Assembly (NCBI GenBank): GCA_016839555.1
Contig: JAEOUA010000007.1
Coordinates: 248,001 to 312,000, forward strand
Source of the DNA: Promethearchaeota archaeon
GTDB taxonomy: Archaea > Asgardarchaeota > Lokiarchaeia > Sigyniarchaeales > SOKP01
Reading direction: 5' to 3'
Length of the DNA: 64,000 bases
Below are positions 27,959 to 37,275 of this stretch, piece by piece. How positions within the stretch are numbered: position 1 is the stretch's first letter; the number at the start of each line of letters is the position of its first letter. A program made the translations under genes and the position numbers. The notes beneath the pieces were generated by a model. The model saw only the letters and a list, made by a program, of their open reading frames with translations, did not search any database and was not told the origin of the DNA.

Positions 27959-28414
27959 TTTTTTCTCCTACTATGTTTAAATATTTGTATTTCTATACTT
28001 TTAAATTTAATAAAGTTTTTAATTTATTATTAAAACAATATAGTATATAAGCTTTTAAGTTTTGAATTGAGATATATGTTTTAAAATTCCATATATTAGA
28101 GTAAATATATAAACCAATTGAATTAAATAAGAATAGTAATCATGGTGAATATGAAATTTTCTTGACTCGAGTCAGAAGCATCACAGCCATTATAACCGAC
28201 CCAAAAAACAGAATTTGCTATACTTTTGATTATTTGAATGCTTCTAGATTAATAATTCTTTTCCTAGATCTTTTGGTAATTTATATTATTATCGAAATTT
28301 TCATTTAAATAAACATTTCAATCCTAATCTAATAAAATATTTCTAACAATTACAAAAATCTAAATCAGTATAATTATTTTTAAAACTATATTTTAATTAT
28401 TATTATGATATGAA
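27959..28414. other. 456-bp spacer with palindrome and a startless open frame
   Basis: The perfect 12-base palindrome TGACTCGAGTCA occupies 28163-28174, and AGAAGCAT (28174-28181) recurs inverted as ATGCTTCT (28238-28245). Across the same place, 28105-28308 is free of stops for 67 codons on the plus strand. It has no ATG; TTG 28162 would give 48 residues (TRVRSITAIITDPKNRICYT and following). This could be a gene remnant or operator/RNA structure. Divergent promoters for the MFS and TatD genes must lie here. Confidence 0.3.
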
Positions 28415-29323
28415 ATGTCTAATAAAAAATTTATACCAGAACCAGAACCTAATTTAAATTTCATTGATGCACATTGTCATTTGCCATTTCCTCGTCCTAA
28501 GAAAAACGACCAATTGCCTTCGAATAATAAGCAGTATGAAGATTTTTTTGCTAAAGGAGGGAAATATTTAATATCCAGTAGTATTGATTTAACTACACTG
28601 AATATGACTTTAGAGTTCATGAAATCCCATTCTAAAAATTATGGATTTACTTGTGGGTGGGCTCCTCAAACCGTAACTTATACTCCAGAAAGAAACTATA
28701 AAGATGATTGGAAAAAATGGAAAGAATTTGTCCTAAATAATAGGGATAAGTATTTAGCTATTGGAGAGATTGGTTTAGATTTTCATCATGCAAAAATATT
28801 AAAAAAACGAGAAAAGCAAATCAGAGAATTAAAAAAGGTTTTTGAATTGACTAAATCCATTGAAAAGCCTTATATCTTACATGTTAGAAATGCCGCACCA
28901 CATGAATTTGATAAAGAAAATCCTAAGCATAGATTCAACAAAGAAGATGGCGCAACGAAAGAAATATTGAGGATTATGGAAGAATTACATATAGATCCAA
29001 AGAAAGTTATGTTTCATTGTTTTTCTGGACCACAAAAGTATGGCAGAATTTTACCCCAGAAGGGATTCTCCTTATCTGTTCCGAGCTCTGCATATGGCTT
29101 CAAACATTGGAGAGAAGTTACAAAAAATTCTCCCTTAGATTCATTATTTACAGAAACTGATAGTTATTATCAGCATCCATTTAAACGGGGGCCTGTTAAT
29201 GTCCCATCAAATGTACGATATTCCATTGCTGCGATTGCCTATACTCACAATATCTCTCAAAAAATTGTCAGCGAAAAAACAATAGAAAATACTATTAATT
29301 TCCTTAAATTGTCTATTAGTTAA
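28415..29323 (+). CDS. TatD-like metal-dependent hydrolase
   Basis: A 302-aa TIM-barrel amidohydrolase of the TatD family. Metal ligands are visible in the expected order: DAHCH (about 19-23), EIGLD (about 119-123), His in LHVRN (about 155), His in MFHCFSG (about 198) and Asp in TETDS (about 248). It has a longer loop after the first strand than bacterial TatD DNases (about 260 aa). The likely activity is a Mg-dependent DNase or other phosphohydrolase. It starts at ATG 28415 and is divergent from the MFS transporter gene. Confidence 0.85.
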   Translation: MSNKKFIPEPEPNLNFIDAHCHLPFPRPKKNDQLPSNNKQYEDFFAKGGKYLISSSIDLTTLNMTLEFMKSHSKNYGFTCGWAPQTVTYTPERNYKDDWKKWKEFVLNNRDKYLAIGEIGLDFHHAKILKKREKQIRELKKVFELTKSIEKPYILHVRNAAPHEFDKENPKHRFNKEDGATKEILRIMEELHIDPKKVMFHCFSGPQKYGRILPQKGFSLSVPSSAYGFKHWREVTKNSPLDSLFTETDSYYQHPFKRGPVNVPSNVRYSIAAIAYTHNISQKIVSEKTIENTINFLKLSIS

Positions 29324-29520
29324 AGATTTTTAAAAATTATGCAATATGATTTGAATTATTGGAAATTGCTATTCTTGTTTTTTATACGTTTATATTTGGT
29401 CTATAAATATTTTTAACTATTTTAATAAAAAATCTTTACTCTATTATTATTTAAATTAGAGACTTGTTTTACTTTATAAAAGAAGCGTAAAAGAGAATAA
29501 TTAATCTTCCTCAAAAGAAA

Positions 29521-30705
29521 ATGCAGCTTTTGCAGTTATGTTGGGATGAAAGAGATCAAAATAATTTATTATTTAAATTTAGAAAAGATGTAACAGAAGA
29601 AAATGAAATAGTTGAAGAGAGTGTAGAAAAAGTTCAAATAAAATTTGAATTATTAAAAAAAAATGATAGATCTCTTCAAATTATTCAAGAACCATTTTTA
29701 ATTTCAATAAGAGATATCTATTTCTCTGCAAACATGCTTGCATTTTCGGTTAAATTAGATAAACTTAATAATGTGGAAGATTTGCAAATAAGTGTAATTC
29801 GTTTAACTATTTTTTACTATTCTGGTCAAAGAGAGGATATTTTTATTAATAAAACATTTCAATTAACTGAAATAACATATGATGACGGTCAATTTATAGA
29901 AATAAAAGAAGAAGAGCTTATTTTTGAGAAAAAAACAACATATTCTTATAAAAAAAGAAGTGTAACTAATAAGGGAGGCTATGCTTCTAAAAATAAAAAG
30001 AATGCATGCTCAAATGCTTTAAGTCTAAACACTTTCGAATCTCCTGTAAGGACTCAGAATGGAGAAATAAGGATTCCTGTTTCTAAACATGAATTTGAAA
30101 AATGGTTAGAATTGAAAGGAGATAAACCATGGGATACGACCTTATTTATGGTACGTAAGGGCTTTAATAAATACAAGGAAATAGAAAAAGATTTAAAAGA
30201 AGCAAATATGGTGCTAAGAAAAATTGCGCTCAATAAATCATCAGCTTTTTCTGGACCTGTTTATTTACAGCCACCTCCAGACTATTCTAATCCTTCATTC
30301 CAATTACCAACTCCTTCTCAAATTCGTTCCCCACCAACTGTAAATAATAAATATTCTTTAGATAATCCTAATGCCCAAAAAGTACTCAGAGAAAATAAGG
30401 ATCCTTCTTTATTAAATAAACAAAGAGAAGTTATGAGAGAAATGAAGGAAAAATTTGAAAGAATTAATGATGTAAAACAATTGCTTAAAAAAGTACCTCA
30501 GGAAGAGCTAAATAAAAAGCGGGCGAAAACAGACCATCTGGGATTTTTAGAATTTAAGCAAAAAAAATTAGAAAAAGAGAGAATGAAAAAAATTGAAATA
30601 CTTAAAAAATTGGGTTTTAAAGATAAAGTTGAAGAATTGGCCCTTGAGGATTTAGAAGCGAAGATACAAGTTTTATTAGCAAGAGAAAAACAAAATCAAA
30701 ACTAA
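29521..30705 (+). CDS. Hypothetical protein with helical C-terminus
   Basis: A 394-aa protein not recognised. Residues about 1-140 look beta-rich. A middle stretch (about 150-175) is Lys/Ser/Asn-rich with C-x-N-A-L, and residues about 245-275 are Pro/Ser-rich and likely disordered (GPVYLQPPPDYSNPSFQLPT). The C-terminal 110 residues are strongly charged and helical. No membrane helix or signal peptide. The order resembles multidomain cytosolic adaptors, but function is unknown. Confidence 0.55.
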   Translation: MQLLQLCWDERDQNNLLFKFRKDVTEENEIVEESVEKVQIKFELLKKNDRSLQIIQEPFLISIRDIYFSANMLAFSVKLDKLNNVEDLQISVIRLTIFYYSGQREDIFINKTFQLTEITYDDGQFIEIKEEELIFEKKTTYSYKKRSVTNKGGYASKNKKNACSNALSLNTFESPVRTQNGEIRIPVSKHEFEKWLELKGDKPWDTTLFMVRKGFNKYKEIEKDLKEANMVLRKIALNKSSAFSGPVYLQPPPDYSNPSFQLPTPSQIRSPPTVNNKYSLDNPNAQKVLRENKDPSLLNKQREVMREMKEKFERINDVKQLLKKVPQEELNKKRAKTDHLGFLEFKQKKLEKERMKKIEILKKLGFKDKVEELALEDLEAKIQVLLAREKQNQN

Positions 30706-30834
30706 AAGATTTTGTTAATTTTGTATTATTCAATTAATCTACTTTTCAGTTTCCTTTCATACCTTAAAATTTTGATATATTTTGCAACATAATAAAGTTT
30801 TTTTTGTAATAATTATTCACATTTATGATTTTTA

Positions 30835-32259
30835 ATGAATATTTTACTTATATATCCTCCTTTTCCACTTGGAAAAGCGATGAGTTCGGTAATGTGTAGT
30901 CCTCCATTAAATTTATTAACCTTAGCTGGTGTTTCTAATAACCATAATATCGATATACTAGATTTAAACGTCGATCAATCATATGGAGTAAAAAAAATAC
31001 AAGATAAAATTGATAAATATGATCTAATTGGAATTACGTGTATGTCCTATACCTTTCGAATAGTTTTAAATATTTGTAAGATAGCTAAGAAAAAAGGCAA
31101 ACCAACTTTATTAGGTGGTTTTCACCCTACTTTAGATCCCAACATTATTGATAAATTCGATTGTATTGATATGATTATAAGAGGTGAAGGAGAGCTTACT
31201 TTTAAAGAGCTCTTAGATGGAAAACCTAAGAAAGATATTTTAGGATTGTCTTATAGAGAAAATGGTAAGGTTTATCATAACCCTAAAAGACCATTTATCA
31301 AAAATCTAGATGATTTACCGTTTCCTAGAAATAATCTCGTAGATTCAAAACCATATAACTATTTATGGATTCCCGCCTGGGTATGTGAGAGTTCAAGAGG
31401 TTGTCCTTTTAATTGTGAATTCTGTTGTGTGCATGAATTTTATGAAAGAACATATAGAACAAAATCTCCAGAACGTGTTATAAAGGAATTAATGCAAGTT
31501 CCATCTACAACTCGACTCATATTTTTTGTAGATGATAATTTTACATTAAATAAAAAAAGAGTTATGCGAATTTGTAAATTAATTCAAAAAACAAAACTAA
31601 ATAAGCAATTAATGTTTGTATGTCAATCAAGGGTAGATGATATTGCAAATAATCCCGATATGGTTGAAGAAATGCATAAAAGTGGATTCATTTGTTACTT
31701 CTTAGGGTTTGAAAGTTTTAATCAAATTGCTTTAGATCATATGGAAAAAGCATATACTCTTGATAAGGTAAAAAAGTGTATTGATGTATGCCATGAAAAT
31801 GGAATAATGGTATTTGGATCCTTCATAATTGGAAATATCGGAGAGACTAAAGAAGATACTCGAAAAACCTTTCAATTAATGAAAAATCTTAGTCTAGATT
31901 TTATGATGACCATGCCTTTAACGCCATTTCCAGGTACTAAGCTTAATGAAGAAGCGATCAATCATGGGTGGGTAGAAAAGGATCTTAAATGGGAAGATAT
32001 AAAATCTGGTGAATCAAAACCATTAATGCGTACTCCTGATTTAACAAGAGATGATATCTTAGAATTATTATCAGAGAGTTATCGCTCATTTTATGCCGAT
32101 AAGATATTTATTATTAAGAAATATTTGCTTAGTTATTGGAGTTCTAAATTCAATTGGGTTAGAAGACCAAATTTAATCTTAAAATTTATTAAAAATGGAG
32201 TAACGAAATTTATTTGGAATTTAGATGAAATTGTGGATGAAAATTATCAAAAAATATAA
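30835..32259 (+). CDS. B12-binding-domain radical SAM protein
   Basis: A 474-aa protein. An N-terminal Rossmann-like cobalamin-binding domain (about 1-140; GGFHPTLDP at 94-102) is followed by the radical SAM motif C190-x3-C194-x2-C197 in RGCPFNCEFC and a TIM-barrel half. Typical of B12-dependent radical SAM methyltransferase-like enzymes; the glycine motif (EGELTF) also fits. The substrate is unknown, and neighbours give no pathway. The cobalamin-binding DxHxxG motif is not obvious, so a B12 role is from family likeness. It is convergent with the CCG-protein gene. Confidence 0.8.
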   Translation: MNILLIYPPFPLGKAMSSVMCSPPLNLLTLAGVSNNHNIDILDLNVDQSYGVKKIQDKIDKYDLIGITCMSYTFRIVLNICKIAKKKGKPTLLGGFHPTLDPNIIDKFDCIDMIIRGEGELTFKELLDGKPKKDILGLSYRENGKVYHNPKRPFIKNLDDLPFPRNNLVDSKPYNYLWIPAWVCESSRGCPFNCEFCCVHEFYERTYRTKSPERVIKELMQVPSTTRLIFFVDDNFTLNKKRVMRICKLIQKTKLNKQLMFVCQSRVDDIANNPDMVEEMHKSGFICYFLGFESFNQIALDHMEKAYTLDKVKKCIDVCHENGIMVFGSFIIGNIGETKEDTRKTFQLMKNLSLDFMMTMPLTPFPGTKLNEEAINHGWVEKDLKWEDIKSGESKPLMRTPDLTRDDILELLSESYRSFYADKIFIIKKYLLSYWSSKFNWVRRPNLILKFIKNGVTKFIWNLDEIVDENYQKI

Positions 32260-32361
32260 TTATCTTTTTTTTTTTTTAATTTTTTTTCTATCAAGATAAG
32301 AATTTCAAAATTATCAATTTTTTAAAATATTTTATTAAAATAAGAAAAAATTTGAGAGAAA

Positions 32362-33552
32362 TTAAGTGTTTACTTCAATTTCTAATTGATCTATAATTTC
32401 TACTAAATCTAAAACTTCAAAATTGTAATTATATTTTACATTCGCATCCCCTAAGTTGGTTTTACAGAAGGGACAAGTTGAAGAAAGTACTGAAGCGCCC
32501 GTTTCTGAGGCTTCTAATAATCTATTCTCTGATATTTCCACTGCCCAATCAGGATATCCTATCTTGACGCCACCTCCCGCACCACAGCACCACGCATGGT
32601 TCCTATTTCTTCTCATTTCCACAAAATTAATGCCAGGAATACTTTTATAGGCTTCTCTTGGTATTTCATAAAGTCCCATATGCCTTCCTAGATGGCAAGG
32701 ATCATGATACGTTACGGTCTTGTTATATTCTGACTTAATTTTGATTTTTCCAGAATTGATGAGGTTTTTTAACAATTCAACGGTATGGAAGACCTCAAAA
32801 TCATACTCAACTCCAAATTTCTCGAAATCTTTTTTTAAGGTTCTATAGCATCCTGCACAAGACGTGACTACTTTTTTTGCTCCCGCCTCTTTTATTTTTT
32901 CCACATTATAAGTCATAAAATCTTTGCTATATTGTGTTTGTCCCGTTCTAATCATAGGACTGGTACAACAATGTTCATCAATTAAAGTGAAATCAAGACC
33001 CACTTTCTTCAATAGTCTTAAAGTAGAGTCTCGAAGGCTTTTTTGACGATAATTTGAGGTGCAGCCAATATAATATACCCATTCTGCTTTATCTGGTAGG
33101 TTATATTTTTTCTTTAATTGCTCATTGTCTGAATGTTTCTCTCCATAGGGATTCCACATTTCTGGATTTAATGTCCTCTCAACTAATTTTTCCTGATTGT
33201 GCGCGGGACCGATTTTTTCAACCACTAGTTCCCTTAAAGATTCGATAATATCAACGATATAATCTGCGTGAGGAGCTTGGCATGCGTCCATACAGGCTCC
33301 ACATGTTGGGCACGCAAATATGGCATCCTTTAACTCATTTGTCCACTTTAAATCTCCTAAAAGAAGTCCTCGAGCAGTTCTTATCTTTCCAGAAGCCCAA
33401 AATGACTCAAATAAAAATTTTTCACCTGAAGGACACGATTGTTCGAAGTCGGAAAATGAATATTTGCAGGTAGAACACTTGATGCAATTATCAAATGCCA
33501 TCTCAAGATATTCATTATTTATTGTCGGTTTGACTTCTTGTATTTCAGTCAT
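32362..33552 (-). CDS. CCG-domain Fe-S subunit of a FAD-linked oxidase (GlpC/GlcF/HdrD type)
   Basis: A 396-aa cytosolic protein. N-terminal cysteine clusters for two [4Fe-4S] centres (CIKCSTC around 22-28; CPTCGACMDAC around 80-90) are followed by two CCG modules: HCCTSP with SCAGCYRTL (about 193-240) and DPCHLGRH with WCCGAGGG (about 283-330), then TCPFCKTNL. Its ATG directly abuts the stop of the FAD-linked oxidase gene (33553), so the two are translationally coupled and form one enzyme, as in glycolate/lactate dehydrogenase-type complexes. Electron acceptor unknown. Confidence 0.88.
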   Translation of the reverse strand: MTEIQEVKPTINNEYLEMAFDNCIKCSTCKYSFSDFEQSCPSGEKFLFESFWASGKIRTARGLLLGDLKWTNELKDAIFACPTCGACMDACQAPHADYIVDIIESLRELVVEKIGPAHNQEKLVERTLNPEMWNPYGEKHSDNEQLKKKYNLPDKAEWVYYIGCTSNYRQKSLRDSTLRLLKKVGLDFTLIDEHCCTSPMIRTGQTQYSKDFMTYNVEKIKEAGAKKVVTSCAGCYRTLKKDFEKFGVEYDFEVFHTVELLKNLINSGKIKIKSEYNKTVTYHDPCHLGRHMGLYEIPREAYKSIPGINFVEMRRNRNHAWCCGAGGGVKIGYPDWAVEISENRLLEASETGASVLSSTCPFCKTNLGDANVKYNYNFEVLDLVEIIDQLEIEVNT

Positions 33553-34983
33553 TTATGTATTCCACCTTCCCGGATTAAAAATATTATTTGGATCTAAGCA
33601 GCCCTTAATTTTATCGAATAATTTAAGCCAGCCTGGATTTATGATTTCTCTCATTTTTTCTGTCATCCACGTAGGTGTCTTATAAGGAATGCACCCTTCT
33701 TTTATACAAAAATCAGTAATCTCTTCGAGTAGTGCGTGAATTTTGTCTTCTTCTCCCTCCTTAAATTTATTGTACCGAATGATTGGTCTGAAAATTCCAT
33801 AATGTCCGGTCTTCATTATTTTCATGTAGATAAAGGACGGTACATTATATTTATGAAAAATTTTATCTACTTTAGCAATTAATTTTTCTAGTTTATGCGT
33901 GGGAGCATATGATCCGAACCAAGTTAATCCCGAATATTCTACTAAGCTAAGTAAAACCGCTGGTAAATCAAGATGACATCTGACTCGTAAATTGAAGAGT
34001 TTTGCGAATTCATCAACATCTGTAGCAACTAATTGGATTCCCTTCTTTTTTAAATCTTTAATTACCGTTAAGAAAATTTCTTTTTTTGCTTCTAATAATT
34101 TCTCTGTTTTTGCAGATATAGGAAAAAGCGCCGCAAAATCGGGTTCACCTGGATATTTTTCTGGATCAGGGATTTCAACGGTCATTTTCACAACTTCTGT
34201 GCTTACCGCGGAAACATCTTCAACCACTCCTGAAATACCAACCTCCCTAATAACTGGGGCGATATCTGTTAACCCAGATACCATAACTAAATAGGTTTTT
34301 TTAAACGGGGGATTAGGCCACAGTTGGACGGCACATTTAGTAATTAATCCCGTCATTCCCTGCCAACATATAAAATTACCCATTAAATCAGGCATCGGAT
34401 ATCTCGCCCACCAGCTGTCGGGATCTGCTTCATTCTCACCGTAAAAGCAGGAGCCAATGCGTGCAATAGTCCCATCAGCAGTTATAACCTCTAAGCCATT
34501 TATAGAATCTCCCATGGAACCTATTTTATTTGAAAGACTATTCATCCCACTTAAAATGGCGTTTCCCACAACTCCCGCATAGGGTGGAGCGTAGGGATAG
34601 CTATATCTTAGGTTTGGGTACTTCTCGTCTAAATATTTCTTTAATTGACCAAAGGTAACTCCTGGTTCTAAAAGAGCATACATCATTGTTTCATTGATAT
34701 GAAGTATTTTATTCATCTTTTTACTGAAGTCTACTATAATACCACCCTGTTCAGGTATTGTTAATCCTCCAACATTGTTTCCTGTAATGCATGGCACGAT
34801 AGGAATAAGATTTGTATTACAAAATTTAACTAATTTTACCAATTGCTCTTTATTTTCGGGAATAACGACAAAATCAGGCATATGTGGTTTACATTCTGTC
34901 ATATCATAGGAATATGGATATAAATCAACTGCTTTTTTAGATACATAATTTTCACCAAAAATATCCACTAATGTCTTATACAT
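33553..34983 (-). CDS. FAD-linked oxidase (GlcD/DLD family)
   Basis: A 476-aa flavoprotein with a PCMH-type FAD-binding domain (about 35-220). The pyrophosphate loop is in PCITGNNVGGLTIPEQGG, with a conserved GGIIVDFSKKMNKIL afterwards, and the C-terminal FAD-oxidase domain ends in NIFNPGR (near 470), the usual motif. Members oxidise 2-hydroxy acids or alkyl-glycerol-type substrates. Its coupled partner (next gene) supplies Fe-S electron transfer. An SCP2-like gene lies 70 bp upstream on the same strand and may bring a hydrophobic substrate. A paralogous N-terminus is at the left window edge. Confidence 0.85.
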   Translation of the reverse strand: MYKTLVDIFGENYVSKKAVDLYPYSYDMTECKPHMPDFVVIPENKEQLVKLVKFCNTNLIPIVPCITGNNVGGLTIPEQGGIIVDFSKKMNKILHINETMMYALLEPGVTFGQLKKYLDEKYPNLRYSYPYAPPYAGVVGNAILSGMNSLSNKIGSMGDSINGLEVITADGTIARIGSCFYGENEADPDSWWARYPMPDLMGNFICWQGMTGLITKCAVQLWPNPPFKKTYLVMVSGLTDIAPVIREVGISGVVEDVSAVSTEVVKMTVEIPDPEKYPGEPDFAALFPISAKTEKLLEAKKEIFLTVIKDLKKKGIQLVATDVDEFAKLFNLRVRCHLDLPAVLLSLVEYSGLTWFGSYAPTHKLEKLIAKVDKIFHKYNVPSFIYMKIMKTGHYGIFRPIIRYNKFKEGEEDKIHALLEEITDFCIKEGCIPYKTPTWMTEKMREIINPGWLKLFDKIKGCLDPNNIFNPGRWNT

Positions 34984-35053
34984 TTCATCCTTATTAATAT
35001 TTTTAAAAACATTCCTTTTTTCTGTTTCTGTTATTTCTATAACCCCCTTTTAT

Positions 35054-35473
35054 TTATTTAGTATTTTGATTTAATTCATAATATTTTTCATTTGGATCGG
35101 CTGCTACCATTTTCATCGTATCAAAAAATACTTTTTTAAAAGTTAAAAGCGTTTTAATCTTATATAATCCTTTAATCTTCAATTTTCCAGATAATACTGC
35201 TTTTACGGAACTTGTTCTCCCATAAGCCATATCTAATAAGGTGTTTAAATCCATTTCCACTTTAAGATCAGGTTTTTGCTGAATATTTTGAAATTTAAAG
35301 TTAATATGGCCGTTCTGAAAAATTACCATAACTGGATAAAAGTTCTCTACTTCTATTAAAATCTTTTTATTCCAATTTTGTACTAATTCTAAAAACTCTT
35401 CATCTTTTCTATAATTTAAGATATTATATAATGAAACGGAGAGTAAATCCTTAGGTTTTTGAATTGAAATCAT
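35054..35473 (-). CDS. SCP2-like small protein leading the FAD/CCG operon
   Basis: A 139-aa protein with an SCP2-type pattern: NWNKKILIEVENFYPVMVIF, then QKPDLKVEMDLNTLLDMAYG and LSGKLKIKGLYKIKTLLTF, the usual G-x-lKIkG tail. It is first in a probable three-gene unit (SCP2-like, FAD oxidase, CCG protein) with a 70-bp gap. It has no signal peptide. The lipid- or acyl-ligand role is by family likeness only. Confidence 0.6.
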   Translation of the reverse strand: MISIQKPKDLLSVSLYNILNYRKDEEFLELVQNWNKKILIEVENFYPVMVIFQNGHINFKFQNIQQKPDLKVEMDLNTLLDMAYGRTSSVKAVLSGKLKIKGLYKIKTLLTFKKVFFDTMKMVAADPNEKYYELNQNTK

Positions 35474-35649
35474 TATTGTATCATTTTTTTTATATTAATA
35501 TAAGTATCAAATTTATAAATTAATCTCCTTTTTTTATATAAATATTTAATCATTTGTTAAATAAACCATATCATTTTAAATATATTACAAGTTATAACTT
35601 AACTATAAAAATAAATCATACAGATTAACATAGATTCAATTTTATTAAA

Positions 35650-36420
35650 TTGAAGTACAATAAGATTAAGGAAATATTAGATAATTTCTTTAAAGAAGTC
35701 CAATTGAAAGAGGAAAACGTTAACATCTACATTATAGAAGAATCACCCCTAGATATCTTCGAAGGAAAAACAATAGGAGTCCATATAGATAAATATAAAG
35801 ATATTGTGCTTCAATCTGATACTGGATTAGAGTTAGGAGGGATTAATAAAACATCTTTTTCATTAATTTATCCTATAAAATCTACCAAAAATATTAATAA
35901 CACGAATAAATTAATCATAATAGGTCCAGAAATCAATGAACTTAATTCTTCACAAACTGATTTTGGGCTTTTTATATTATTAACAGTGAAGAATTTATCA
36001 GACGAATTATATGAAAGTTTTCGAAATCTTTCTTTTATATCTAATGGCATTGAGGGTTTTGCAATTAGGAGTATTCCACGCCGATTTTGGTGTCGAATTA
36101 GTCAAAATAGTATAAATAAGAACTTTTCTTTTCAATTCTTAGGAAATGCGATTTTATCTCTTTATAGGCAAAAGTTTGGCAAAGATATCAACTCGATAGA
36201 AATTCTTATGATCACCAAATCCTCCAAATTGATTAATAAGTTTTTAGAGCATACCGCAGAGATTAGTAGTGAACTAAATAATCGATGGAAAGTAAAAGTA
36301 GATAATTGGAAAAAGCGGATTGATTGTGATTATGAATGGGCCTGTGAAATTTGTCCCTATTTTACATCATGTAAAAGTTTGCAAGAAATATTAGAAGAAA
36401 GGAAAAATTTAGAAATATAA
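35650..36420 (+). CDS. Truncated CdhC-like protein (acetyl-CoA synthase beta-subunit N-terminal region)
   Basis: A 256-aa protein resembling the central part of CdhC/AcsB, the acetyl-CoA synthase subunit. Matches by eye to the family are IFEGKTIGV (FEGE), ELGG, LIIIGPEINEL (GPDL), RFWCRISQNS (WCRVSK) and CEICPYFTSC for the A-cluster region (GC-x-LCQSF). Here the cysteines are C226-x5-C232-x2-C235-x5-C241, and the protein ends just after. The fourth A-cluster ligand region and the CGC loop that hold nickel in CdhC are missing. So it is not a working acetyl-CoA synthase by itself. The neighbour 57 bp downstream is a CooC-like ATPase; a cluster-bearing partner or carbonyl/Ni handling role is inference. 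Start at TTG 35650 is uncertain. Confidence 0.6.
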   Translation: MKYNKIKEILDNFFKEVQLKEENVNIYIIEESPLDIFEGKTIGVHIDKYKDIVLQSDTGLELGGINKTSFSLIYPIKSTKNINNTNKLIIIGPEINELNSSQTDFGLFILLTVKNLSDELYESFRNLSFISNGIEGFAIRSIPRRFWCRISQNSINKNFSFQFLGNAILSLYRQKFGKDINSIEILMITKSSKLINKFLEHTAEISSELNNRWKVKVDNWKKRIDCDYEWACEICPYFTSCKSLQEILEERKNLEI

Positions 36421-36477
36421 TTTTATAGTAAAATAATTAAAATGAGCAGAACATTCTACTAATAATCTGAAGGATCA

Positions 36478-37236
36478 ATGAAAAATCCAAAAATTATTGC
36501 TGTGGTTGGAAAAGGAGGTACTGGAAAGACCGCAATCACTGCTCTAATCGCTAAAGTGTTATCCGAAGATTATAATTATAAATTGCTCCTCATAGATGCG
36601 GATCCAACCCATCCTCATTTAAGCCATATGGTAGAATTGGTTCCTCAAAAATCGCTTGAAGATATAAGGCTGGAAATAATCAAAGAAGCAATGAATAAAA
36701 AGAATAAGCTGGTGAATATAGCGGAAAATGTGGATTTTAAACTTTATAACGCTATTGAGGAAAATAAAAAATTTAGTTTACTTTCAATTGGGAATCCAGA
36801 GACAGCAGGATGCTTTTGTCCTGCTAATTCCTTATTACGGAAAGTAATAGAATCCATTTCTAAAGATTTTGAGATAGTTCTAATAGATTGTGAAGCTGGA
36901 CTGGAGCAAATAAATAGGAGAGTTATTCGTAGCGTGGATGTGATTCTTATAATATCAGATATTTCCATTAGAAGTCTTGAAACCGCTCATTCTATTAAAG
37001 AAATGGCAAAAAAGTTTACTAATTATAAAAAATTAGGAGTTATTCTAAATAAAGTGAGAGGAAACATAGATAGGCTCTTAAATCATATGAATAAATTAAA
37101 TTTACCTCTTCTTGGTGAAATTCCAGAAGATGAGACTATTTTGGATTTTGATTTGGAAGGGAAACCATTAATACAACTATCAAATAATTCTGAGGCGCTT
37201 CTTTCCATTAAAAAAATAGTTAAGGAGTTATTCTAA
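36478..37236 (+). CDS. CooC-like Ni-insertion P-loop ATPase
   Basis: A 252-aa SIMIBI ATPase. The deviant Walker A GKGGTGKT is at 11-18, with a signature Lys12. LLIDADPTHPH (about 37-47) and VLIDCEAGLEQ (about 132-142) match CooC, whose consensus there is DMEAGLEH. A C-x-C pair, Cys112 and Cys114 in AGCFCPANS, fits the CooC dimer metal site. CooC matures Ni centres of CO dehydrogenase; AcsF does so for acetyl-CoA synthase. It lies 57 bp behind the CdhC-like gene in one unit. No CODH catalytic gene is in the window. Confidence 0.8.
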   Translation: MKNPKIIAVVGKGGTGKTAITALIAKVLSEDYNYKLLLIDADPTHPHLSHMVELVPQKSLEDIRLEIIKEAMNKKNKLVNIAENVDFKLYNAIEENKKFSLLSIGNPETAGCFCPANSLLRKVIESISKDFEIVLIDCEAGLEQINRRVIRSVDVILIISDISIRSLETAHSIKEMAKKFTNYKKLGVILNKVRGNIDRLLNHMNKLNLPLLGEIPEDETILDFDLEGKPLIQLSNNSEALLSIKKIVKELF

Positions 37237-37275
37237 TTTTTAAAAATCTCAATATTAATGTTTTTAAAATAAGGA

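Noticed and set aside
33320..33685. Plus-strand frame across the CCG/FAD oxidase junction
   Set aside because: Runs antisense through two coupled genes with conserved motifs, so it is not coding.
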